Assembly: GCF_023101765.2 (NCBI RefSeq)
Contig: NC_064238.1
Location: 1,920,001-1,984,000 of the forward strand
DNA: 64,000 nt
Origin: Spodoptera frugiperda
Lineage: Eukaryota; Arthropoda; Insecta; Lepidoptera; Noctuidae
Direction: 5' to 3'
Of the stretch, positions 54,766 to 64,000 are shown in pieces. A program made the position numbers and the translations under genes. Under the pieces are notes generated by a model. That model did no database searches. It was not told where the DNA came from and worked only from the letters and a program-made list of their open reading frames with translations. Numbering within the stretch: position 1 is the stretch's first letter; the number at the start of each line of letters is the position of its first letter.

Positions 54766-55254
54766 ACTGTTGACTGTAATATACATATACATCTATATAT
54801 ATGTATCGTATACATAAGTAAAGCCCAACTTTTACTTTAGCCGCAAAACTAATAAATACCAAACCTAATCTCATACTTCACTTTCACATCTTACATAACA
54901 AGAAACTATTCGACCCTAAGAGTATTCTGACCTGGATTTCCTCATTGAACCTATATTCAAGCACCTCATTAATGTAGAATTTCCAGGTGCACTCCTTAAT
55001 AAGAAATTAAAGCAGACCGGAGATCTGAAGATTCGATTTATCTAAATGCAGTGGAGTGTCCACGTGTCGGATTAAACTGGTTCTCTGGAAGGTACGCCGG
55101 TAGAACGAGGTTTCAGTAAGATTTTATGTTGAAGCTCACGATTCTTATTTTACACGGCATACATATAAAATACGAGCGATTTTTTGGACGCTTAATAACT
55201 TTGTAATGTTGCTTTGTAAAGAAAAATATCTTATACTTACTATTACATAAGGCT
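54766..55254. other. Noncoding stretch
   Basis: Nothing beyond the microsatellite at 54778-54815. Confidence 0.5.
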
Positions 55255-55425
55255 GAAGAGTTTGTTTGTTTATTTGAACGCGTTTATCTACTGGTCCGAA
55301 TTGAATAATTACTTTAGGGTAAGATAGTCCTTTTATCAATGAAAGTTATAGACTATAAAATATCACTCTACGATCAATTTATAGGAATCGACTGGAGCCG
55401 GTAAAACCGCGCGGAAGTAGCTAGT
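55255..55425 (-). repeat. Dispersed lepidopteran repeat, family E (reverse)
   Basis: Reads on the minus strand CTAGCTACTTCCGCGCGGTT, TAACTTTCATTGATAAAAGG, TTCAATTCGGACCAGTAGAT. Matches 51655-51855 in order. Confidence 0.65.
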
Positions 55426-57816
55426 AAGTAATATTCTTATCATTTTATTATAACACCATGCCATTTTGATAACTAGTAATCTCCAAAACTTAGTCTTCTA
55501 TCAAACATAAGTATTAGTACAAACCCTCTCTCATGAACAAAGCTATTCTTTAGTCGGACGCAGCAGATGATGATGAAGACATAAGGTAAATTAAACTTAG
55601 CATACAATAATTTGACTGAATTTAACAATAACAAAACGAATAAAAACAACAATTTAAATTAAAACAAGTAATGTCCATTATCTCCACAACAATAAATAGT
55701 TGGACGGTCACGAGAATTCATCAAGCAATTGTAATGTAGGTATCACTTTCAACTCAAGACTCCACAATAGCAAAGTAATAGTCTTCAGCAAACCAACCCT
55801 TATAAATTACTTTAAAAGTAACCGCACTTATCTGACCCACAAACCCGAGGCTATATCTACCCCCGGTCTATTAGTCCTGATAGTTTAAAAGCTTTCTATT
55901 CTCAGAATCTGTTTTCAACCGAACCTTAGTAAAGACGACTATAATTTTAGCTCACCTAGGAAAACGGTTTTGCGTAATTAAAATCCATTCTGAGGTGTTT
56001 TTGAGGAAGGTTTATTAAGCTGCATTAAGGTTTCTTCACTTAAAGTAAAGCTGCAGATTTTCTATAGGCTTTGTGTAGCAGCGGCTCTTGAGGTAGGTAA
56101 TTAACTACGAAATCTTTAAAGATTTTAAAAGCAATGACGGGAGCTACTCTCCAGAGAATTTGTTTAAAAAATCAAATTATCTTCGAGTGAGAAACAAAAG
56201 GCGAATTCAAAATATTCTATGAATAAATAAATCTATTTTAAAATAGTTTAACAATAAAAGAATCACAAAAGACCAAAAGAAATTACATTGTTCAAAACAA
56301 GAAAAGCAATGAACCGTCCAGTCTGAGAAATGGCAAACTCTTAGGACTAAAAGAAAACTATTCAATTTTGCTATGTGAACAAGAAAATGGCTACAATCAA
56401 ATTAGGGAGCCCTAAGCCACTCAAGCAACAAACAAGGGGCTACAGCAACGAGCAACTATCCTAGGGTCGCCACTAAATCCACGTGAGAAACGCTCAGCGG
56501 TAATATAAAACAGCCTGTAATGGCCACTAAAACTTTTCTAATGACCACGATGTCCCGAAACTGTCTCCAGGGAGAGAAGTTTCACGTAAAATATTTATGA
56601 TTTTTGCCCGTTGCTGGCATGTTTTTGTTAGCGTATTTTATTTATATTACCTCCTTTCTGCGACTTTGAAATATGGAGGGCGGCAAAAATTGTTATGTGA
56701 TTCAATTGAGCGAAATTATTTTAGTGCAACCCGAGAATTGTATTGTGTGCCATATACAGTAATACTGTGTATAATAACTGAATGTAATTGAAAAATAAAT
56801 ATAAATGATTTATGGATTCATTTCGTAAAAATATTATTAAAATAAAAATTTATTGAAAAATCAGAATGTTATATGATAAATGGACCTGTATAAAATAAAT
56901 AAAATAGATAGCAATTTCTTTGTAAGAAGTATTTTGAGGTATTTTTATGAAATATATAAGGGTTCAGTGCGCTTAAAAATGTATAAAATATTTCTATGAA
57001 TAAAGATACAAGAAATATACTAATAACAAAGTAGTAAATTCTCATATAAGATTTTAGTATCATAAAGTGAAACGGTTTATAGAGCATCAGAGAGGTTCTG
57101 TGAACCTCGGCTCAAATTATACAGATTTACACAATGTGCCTTCAAGAATTGTTAGCTTCGTGCCTTTGGGCAAAATTTGTATTGCCTTACGCGGACAACG
57201 TAATAAAAGTGTTAGGCTGGACTCAGGCGAGGAACTGTTTTGTAATAAATTCATGCAAATTTCATAAATCTGTTTGATTAACTCAGTTTCAACTTTTAAG
57301 TTATTCAGACAATTGTTCTTAGAATAACCACTACTGTAGTATGTCAAACATAGCCTGGAGCTGTTCTAGAAAATGTATAATAGGCTCAAGGAAACACTGA
57401 ATGTCAAATTACCCAACACATAGTCCATAAAAGGGGTAAGTATATTTTTTTTATTATTGACTAATTATGAAATCACCGAGAAATTAAATTAATTACTCCT
57501 ATATTATTGCGATACAAAATCTCTGTTAGGTGAATAGAAAGCCTAATTAGGCTTTTCTTAATAGGGATAAAATATTATTCATTTACAAAAATAAAAAGTG
57601 TGGTCCCACCCTTAGTATTTATGGTGTGACATTGGACCGTGCAGATAAAGTCATAATATTGATCTGTATGTATTTTACGATTTCTTCCCTTCCGAGATTT
57701 ATAAAGGGTGAAACGAGGTCAATGTTTGATTATTCTATTTTTCGCAGTACAATTTTAGCTATCCAAATTCCAAGGTCATTTGTTTTTAATCAAGAAAAGT
57801 GATCGTAAAAATGTCG
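55426..57816. other. Long AT-rich noncoding stretch
   Basis: A mixed block at 57090-57270 (CTTCGTGCCTTTGGGCAAAA, GCCTTACGCGGACAACG) may be conserved; ORFs on both strands there have no splice support. Otherwise nothing recognised. Confidence 0.4.
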
Positions 57817-58135
57817 TCATGGCCCGAAGGTTTAAGACGCCCGCTTCTCATGCATGAGAGTGCAGGATCGAAACCCACCAACGGCAAGTGCCAATGTGAC
57901 TTTTTTCGAGTTATATGTACTTTCTAAGATTATTAAGACACCAATTACAATTGGTGAAGAAAAACATCATCAGGAAACCTGGGCTATAATTTCGAATTAT
58001 AAATTTGAAATTGCTAACCCGTATTGAGGAAGCGTGGAAAGGTGATAATTGAGGAAGGTGATTAATGCTCAAAGCTATTTCACGTGAGAAGACGCTTTGG
58101 CGAGTAGTGCCCACTTATAGGCTATTGATGTGTGG
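57817..58135 (+). repeat. tRNA-derived SINE, type T3, longest copy
   Basis: A-box CATGGCCCGAAGGTTTAAGA, B-box GGATCGAAACCC, then GGTGAAGAAAAACATCATCA, GGAAACCTGGGCTATAATTT, GCTAACCCGTATTGAGGAAG, and the tail GTGCCCACTTATAGGCTATT. It contains a short internal GGTGATTAA duplication. Confidence 0.8.
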
Positions 58136-59094
58136 TCGTTCTAAAAGTGTTGGAGTATTGATACAAAATGAAAGCTCCGTAAAAAGATATTTTGATGAAA
58201 TATTGATCTTAAAATATCTTTGAAATAACCATTCAATTAACCTGCATAAAGTTAACCGTACACACATTTAATGAGTGTTAATAAACAAGTAACAAAGTCT
58301 AGATTCTCTTTAAACAAAAAATCCCAAATTTAAACCCTCAACAGCTAAAAAATAAAACAAAAACGACTCGTTAAAATCCCCACAACGCGACGTCGCGGAT
58401 TTGCAAAAACACGAACGGTTTTAAAACGCATTACATTTTTTGGCCAGAAAAACACATTTAAAATAGTCGTGTACAAATCAGTTAATACCAAAAACATACA
58501 TTCGAATTTTCATGTAATGGCTTTTAACGTACAAAGAATGGTTGCAACACGCCGCCAACATTAAATTGGTATTATTGCAATAGGATCCAGAATGGTGCTA
58601 AATGTTTTATAGTTACAGAACTTAAAGCAATTTGGCTGTAAATCTGCTGCGTGAATCCATTGTGGTTATTTTTCCAGCAAGTTTAATGTTTATTTTATTT
58701 TATGCGCTTTGTTTAAGTAGGATGAATTAATGTTTTCTTATATCGCCTGTAATGTAATAGGATTAAGGTACATTTTCTATAGCATTATAATAATTTGTGA
58801 TGTTTGGGGCCAGTAGAATACCAGCGCAAGGCCCTGTCTTGCACATGCTGAACTGGTCCCATTTCACCGCAGACAAAATACATACATGCATCGTCAAATT
58901 TCTTAGCTGTACCTTCTTATCATTGTTTTTTTTTCTTCTGTCTTTTATATTTTCTGTATATACATTATTACATTTCGAGGAAGTCCCAAAGATTGTTGAC
59001 AATGTATTTCTGCAAAGATTGTGACTGTATAGAAAAACATATAAAAGGAACCGTACACAAACTTCTATTTACATAAGGAAAAGTTAATCAATTG
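58136..59094. other. Noncoding stretch with an unclassified patch at 58797-58900
   Basis: The patch reads ATGTTTGGGGCCAGTAGAAT, CCAGCGCAAGGCCCTGTCTT, GCACATGCTGAACTGGTCCC and is open on both strands. It may be an old transposon scrap. Rest AT-rich. Confidence 0.35.
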
Positions 59095-59310
59095 TTACTT
59101 AAAAATACATGTAACATACATACACGTGGAGCAATGTGTTCCCGAAGTCACTACTAACGAGATCTGTAACCAAAAAACATGTTCAAGGCCAAAGTTCATG
59201 GAAATCTGTTCCCCGTCAATATTTTCCTTTAACTTTGCTGTTATTGTAATAACTGAGCCTCGCGGACAAAGGCACAAATAATTTTGTTTACTAGCTCTCA
59301 ACCGCAACTT
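59095..59310 (-). repeat. Dispersed lepidopteran repeat (family E-like, reverse)
   Basis: On the minus strand GCGGTTGAGAGCTAGTAAAC, GTCCGCGAGGCTCAGTTATT, TTTCCATGAACTTTGGCCTT, CGAAAATCTGTT-like spacing and an ACACGTGTATGTATGT-type end. Decayed. Confidence 0.45.
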
Positions 59311-59939
59311 TGTTCGTTACAAATTGTTAATTTTGCATAATCGAGCTCTGTTTCTGTGGAAACTTTAAATAAATAATTTATTCAATGCAAAGTCAATGGA
59401 CTTGTATACGAGTGCTTGGATTATTTACTTAGCAACATGATTGTATGAATATAATCTGGTGAACAAGATTGTCACTAATCCTAAATTAATTTGGATTTAA
59501 ACTTTGAAGAAAGGTAGGTAAACAAAGATGTAACTACAAGTTAATATTACTAAGAATACTTAGTAAAAGAAAAAGCTGAAAACGATATTTCATTTAGTAT
59601 AAATAGCTGTTTCTTTGTAATGTATACTTGATTGTATAAATTGAAAAAACTCAACCTGGCGATTATTCTCGCCAAAGAATAATGGTTAGAAGAAAGTTGC
59701 GTTTGAAGTTGCAGTTACTACAGTTTATTTTTTTATTCTCATCTGGTCAAGCCTTAAACTGAAACATCGAGTGCATATTAAGTCCATAAACAAAAGTTGT
59801 AAGACCATTACATACTCGCCCTAATAAAAGCCACATGCTACCGTTATTAATTTCCAAAATATTAATAAAACCACTCAATCAAACTACTGACGCCGTTAAC
59901 AGCTAATCCCGAATATACTGCAAACAATTTCTAGCAACT
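59311..59939. other. Noncoding stretch
   Basis: AT-rich; nothing recognised. Confidence 0.5.
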
Positions 59940-60200
59940 ATTAGGTCGAGAAATATGATTTCTGGGTCTCACCCCGGGGGATCGCATAAAGAAAACTTTA
60001 AGGCGCCATTAGCCCCAGTTTTATTTGCCCCACACCCAGCGGGCTGGCTGCGAGATTTACGCACGCACCAACGTCAAGATTTAACCGAGTGTTGCCCATA
60101 TTTTAAACTGGGCAAATCCCGGTGGTACTGCTATATTTTGTTTTATTGCTGGGAATCAAAAACTTGGGCTTAAGTGCCGCTGCTTCGATGTCGTAATTTT
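59940..60200. promoter_or_regulatory. GC-rich block, candidate conserved noncoding element
   Basis: CACCCCGGGGGATCGCATAA, GGCGCCATTAGCCCCAGTTT, CACACCCAGCGGGCTGGCTG, GCACGCACCAACGTCAAGAT, GGGCAAATCCCGGTGGTACT. It contrasts strongly with its AT-rich surroundings and matches no repeat seen here. A 72-codon plus ORF lacks domain and splice support. Hox-like TTTTATTTG and TTTTATTGC sites occur. Confidence 0.4.
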
Positions 60201-61194
60201 ATTTATCTCTAAAATCAATTTTTGTACGAAAATTTTACGTGCCTGAATATTTCATGATGACCCTTGTGAAAATGGTTTACGAGGCTAACTGAATCGCTAA
60301 TTGAATTTAATTTTAGTTTGTCGTTTACTCTATTCTGGTACTTGATTTCCCAGTTGGATTTCAAATAAATCACGAGAAAGGAATGGGATCGTAAAACATA
60401 ATTTTTGGTGTTTCATTAATTTGCTTCTGGATTTAATAAAACGTTAATGACACACTTGTATTCAAAAGCTGACGTCACAAAATCTCGTCTACAATAAAAC
60501 GAAATAAACAGCTCTTAAAAGTGTATTGAAGCTAATAAAATGCCAATAAAAAGTTTGAGAGCTCTGCTGTCGGCGTAACGCAACAAATCCGCCATGTTTA
60601 TAGCACTGTGTTCCCATTTAATATTTTAGACATAGCAAGAACCCTTCGCTATTGTTCCAACCGTACTTAAGGAAGACGAAGTTCTGAATAATTAAATGTG
60701 TCAAAAGTCAGTGTTCTGTCCGCCGGAACGTTTCTTCTTTGGAATGAAGAAATCAAAAATTCAAAGAAATTTTTGGTTGAATAAATAAGAGTTTGTAGGG
60801 TTTTATAAATAAAGTAACGTTGGCTCAGGTATTCTAGGAATTACCTGGGGTATTATCGTAGGTCACAAGCTAAGTTTCTAATCCTATCATTAAGTGGTAA
60901 GCCTATTGTCACGTTCAGCTCATTGTAAATTACGAAAGCGGTTGCAAATTTTAAAACTCCTAATAATGTTTAGGCCAAACTAAGGGCCGGACCCAAACTT
61001 TTAACTCGCTTTTTATGACTACTATATAAACGACGCACTAAGGTCTGTTCTATGTACAAATAAACGCCGTTTAAATGCTAGGGAAACGATGTATACCCAT
61101 ACATCGTAACATAAGTTTTGACATATTTTGTCGATTTCAGTGCCAATCCCATACTTTATATTTTCATGTTTTCAACTTTATTTAAATGCAATTT
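60201..61194. other. Noncoding stretch with a CNE-like patch at 60530-60620
   Basis: The patch AATAAAATGCCAATAAAAAG, GAGAGCTCTGCTGTCGGCGT, AACAAATCCGCCATGTTTAT has two AATAAAA/G posterior-Hox-like sites. Nothing else recognised. Confidence 0.4.
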
Positions 61195-61415
61195 TTGTAA
61201 GTTTACGCAACGTCATGCCTTTTATCCTCAAAGGGGTAAGCAGAAGTGTATATTACGGCACGTAATGACGCTTTTCAGAATTTGTGATATAAGTCCCATA
61301 ATATAATAGGGGGTGAATATACTAGGTGGTGCCACATACTAGGTACTGGGAATAAAACCCGAGACCCCATATCCGGCAGCCGCACTTGCAACCACTCGAC
61401 CACCGAGGCAGTCTG
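61195..61415 (-). repeat. tRNA-derived SINE, type T1 (reverse)
   Basis: On the minus strand: A-box CTCGGTGGTCGAGTGGTTGC, B-box-like CTCGGGTTTTATTCCCAG, ATATTCACCCCCTATTATAT, GGGACTTATATCACAAATT, GCGTCATTACGTGCCGTAAT, ending CTTACCCCTTTGAGG. Good box spacing for a Pol III promoter. Confidence 0.8.
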
Positions 61416-62555
61416 ATTTGAAGTTTACTTTTCAATTATCTGCAAAAACTAGTTAATAACGATAAAACCTCAAATTCCAGTAACAAAACTAATAACCAGT
61501 ACCAAGATCAAAAACCAAAAATATTTCTTTAGGGCTAAAAAGTCAAAAATTACCATTTAGAACTAAAAAAATATAAAAGAAAAAAACGACTTTTCTAGCA
61601 AAAACTAGAGAGTTGAAGTTAATTGCGAAACTGGAAATAGCCTTCAAATATGAATAAGTTATGTTTGGGTCGCTCACACTCACACGTCTGTCTAATTACT
61701 GCCCCAAGGGGCTTTAGCTAACTAAATTAGGTGTCGACGAACTAAATCCTGGGATGCTGACATTTTTAGCGGTATTTACTCTTGCGGCCTTTTGTTCTAT
61801 TGTGAGTTATGTAGATTACCTATAATTTTTGTAATTTGTTTTCAAAAATATCGTGGTATATAAAATCGTCTCATTTATTATGTCGTGCTACAAGTGCTGT
61901 ATGAATTTTCGATTAAGTTTTACAGTTATTTTGATTTTAGTGCTTTGTGTGTAGAATTATTAAAAATATGTAAATTAGTGTACTTATCATAATGACAAGC
62001 AATTGATTTGAAAAAATCATTGGCGTTGTACCAAAATCTATACTTAAACTAGTCTAATCAGATACTTCAACTTCGGATCATTCAAAACATCTGCAGTTCA
62101 TATTATTAGCTAATATAAAAAAAAAAAAAACATCACGCGAAACATTAAAACTTCAAGGTAGGCACAATACGTGGAGTACACCGCACGGTGTAACATAGTA
62201 TCTACATACATACATATACATATATGTCACCAACCTCACAGCTAGAACCCACAAGCGGCTAGTAACGCCATTGTTGTTAATATTTACTAAATCCGCGGCT
62301 AACAAAGCTTATCACAGTTTATGCATAAATAAAGAGATATAAGTCGTTTCGTATAAAGGACTGCCCTGAATGTACAACGAACTTAGAGCTAGGAAGAGTA
62401 ATTATGGATGTGTTTATTCATGTTAATAAGTATAGTCTTTTTCTGAGTATTTTATAGACTATATATTCGAAAGGAATTGGGAAGCAATACTTTCTGATAA
62501 ACCAAGGATAAACCTCTCACTCTTTTTAACATTTTATGTAGATTTATTCATAGTT
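61416..62555. other. AT-rich noncoding stretch
   Basis: Includes an ACAT/ATAT microsatellite at 62203-62227 and an A-run at 62118-62131. Nothing else recognised. Confidence 0.5.
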
Positions 62556-62575
62556 GGAGAGTGAATTCACTCTCC
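62556..62575. repeat. 20-bp perfect palindrome
   Basis: GGAGAGTGAATTCACTCTCC, self-complementary throughout. It stands 6 bp before the larger hairpin at 62582. Confidence 0.9.
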
Positions 62576-62581
62576 TACTAC

Positions 62582-62655
62582 TATTTATTTTTCTGAGTTA
62601 GTATCATAATTAATCACGAGTAGTTAATTATGATACTAACTCAGAAAAATAAATA
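62582..62655. repeat. Perfect 32-bp-arm hairpin
   Basis: Arms 62582-62613 and 62624-62655, no mismatches, 10-nt loop TCACGAGTAG. The arm contains CTGAGTTAGTATCATAATTA. It is too perfect for a typical miRNA precursor; it may be a tiny MITE or a recent palindromic duplication. Confidence 0.9.
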
Positions 62656-63307
62656 ATCAAGTTCATTAACACTGAATTTAAATGTTTCATACATTTTCCT
62701 TTTTGCTACGCTTACATTCATTTCATTGATCAAAAATTTCTTATTTTAATTCCCTCTAGCATTTTTCCTACAAACTGACACACATTCAGCCACAGATTGC
62801 AAACAAAAGCTCCGACTTTTCCTACCTCAACGTCATGTCTCAGAAATAATTCACACGTCCCTTGTGAACAAAGCGTCGACTAAAGGGGTTTTATACACAC
62901 GAATATAACCAAAGACTACATTGTGCAGATTCATATAATGTCCCAGTAAGATTCGGAACTAATATAATTATGATCAAATGCTCCTACTTAATGTATTCAG
63001 ATTTTGTTACGGAACTGTGATGGGAAACTGGGTTCTATGTATATTGGGTTTGGGTAGCAATTACCACTTAAATGGCTACATAAATAATACATGCAGAGGT
63101 AGTGAATTGATTCTACAAATTAGGAATGTGTTCCGAATATTTCTCCGAAACTATTATTGAACATCATAATTACCTGTAGGCGAAAATATTTCCGATATAA
63201 CTGAATTTACAAATACAAACACATGGTCAGACCATAAACGACAATAACCTTGACTTAATGTTTTAGGCGCCTATAATCTCACTTTTACATGTAACATTTT
63301 TATATAA
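62656..63307. other. Noncoding stretch
   Basis: A CCCTTGTGAACAAAGCG motif near 62858 has two opposed SOX-like half-sites (ACAAG/AACAAAG). Nothing else recognised. Confidence 0.4.
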
Positions 63308-63482
63308 GACTAGCTGACCCGGCAAACTTCGTACCGCCTCAAACATGTTTTTTTCACCTTTTAAACCTTCCCTAGACTTCCACAAATAATTCAAGATTAA
63401 AATTTGCCAAATCAGTCCAGCCGTTCTCGAGTTTTAGCGAGACTAACGGACAACAATAGATTTTCATATATATAAGTATAGA
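63308..63482 (+). repeat. Dispersed lepidopteran repeat (family E-like)
   Basis: GACTAGCTGACCCGGCAAAC, TTCGTACCGCCTC, TTCCCTAGACTTCCACAAAT, AAATCAGTCCAGCCGTTCTC, TTTTAGCGAGACTAACGGAC, ending ATATATAAGTATAGA. Confidence 0.65.
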
Positions 63483-64000
63483 CTTTGAAACTCGCAACAC
63501 AAGATATTGTTCAAAACAAGTATCAAAAGTTTACAAATTCTTGCACATTTATGATATACCGTTTCACAAGACAATTTGATATCTCAAATAGTTTTTAAGG
63601 TGCAAACGCTTGGCTCCAAGCTCTGAGGAAGTTTCTCAAGAACTATGCCGATCAAAGTTGAGCGGCTTTTCTGATTGCATTCACTTCCTTACGTGGTTCA
63701 GATGTGCAGCGCATTGTGGGGAGAAGCTTAGTATGGTTTGTAATTAATGTGGGACATTTATAATGGTATAATTATATTTTATCGCTTAAAAATGGTTCTT
63801 GTTCTGGTTTACTCTTTTAAGTAGAAAATTACAGCAATATTTTTAACAAAAGGACTATTTTTGTTTTAGTAAAAACATGTTTTTTTACCGTGACTTCAAA
63901 ATGCTAACCCTACTGTAGCTGTTTCCACGCTAGAACGTTTTATAAATAGCGATTTGTATAGCACAACTCCACATCGAGCCATTAAATCACCTCCCTAACC
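63483..64000. other. Noncoding stretch at window end
   Basis: A patch at 63600-63730 (TTGGCTCCAAGCTCTGAGG, GTGCAGCGCATTGTGGGGAG) is mixed in composition; no assignment. Confidence 0.4.

Noticed and set aside
1..64000. CRISPR array, operon or viral genome
   Set aside because: No regularly spaced repeats, no clustered ORFs, and no viral polyprotein signatures were seen; the content is that of insect intergenic DNA.

Overview
The window reads as nuclear DNA of a lepidopteran insect, probably a noctuid-type moth. It is AT-rich, has no bacterial-style gene packing, and no long ORF anywhere. It is full of repeat families typical of moth and butterfly genomes: tRNA-derived SINEs, RTE-like and R1-like LINE debris, two very common short dispersed families (called A and B here), and a hAT, a piggyBac-type and a foldback element. 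Most of it looks like intergenic or intronic sequence in a gene-poor landscape. Family names and the species guess rest on recognition only; no search was run.

Layout. 1-9 kb: a possible promoter and first exon with DRE-like sites (850-987), a frameshifted R1-clade reverse transcriptase relic (1428-1830), an RTE-like 3' scrap and A/B copies. 9-17 kb: several GC-richer blocks that resemble conserved noncoding elements, and a 959-bp-period tandem duplication (15.2-16.9 kb) whose 280-bp core is identical between copies while the repeat-bearing part has diverged. 17-25 kb: a candidate minus-strand first exon (17.4-17.65 kb), A copies and a 739-bp TIR element (23811-24549). 25-28 kb is the most informative part: a minus-strand gene start with a CpG-rich promoter and initiator, a 40-nt coding exon 1 and a phase-matched 117-nt exon 2 predicting a small membrane-segment protein. 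Exon 2 and its splice acceptor lie in one arm of an almost perfect 140-bp inverted duplication, and a 1.28-kb foldback element sits about 180 bp upstream of the promoter. 28-47 kb: SINEs, a TTAA-flanked piggyBac-type element with a nested LINE 3' end, palindromes, and CNE-like DNA. 47-64 kb: a possible plus-strand promoter (47.4 kb), an internally deleted hAT inserted in an A repeat (49983-51493), more A/B/SINE copies, CNE-like blocks and a perfect 32-bp-arm hairpin at 62.6 kb.

Only the 25-26.6 kb gene is supported as a real coding gene. Its identity is unknown and its 3' exons are either far away or outside the window. The other coding signals are degraded transposon ORFs. Short ORFs scattered through AT-rich DNA are treated as chance.
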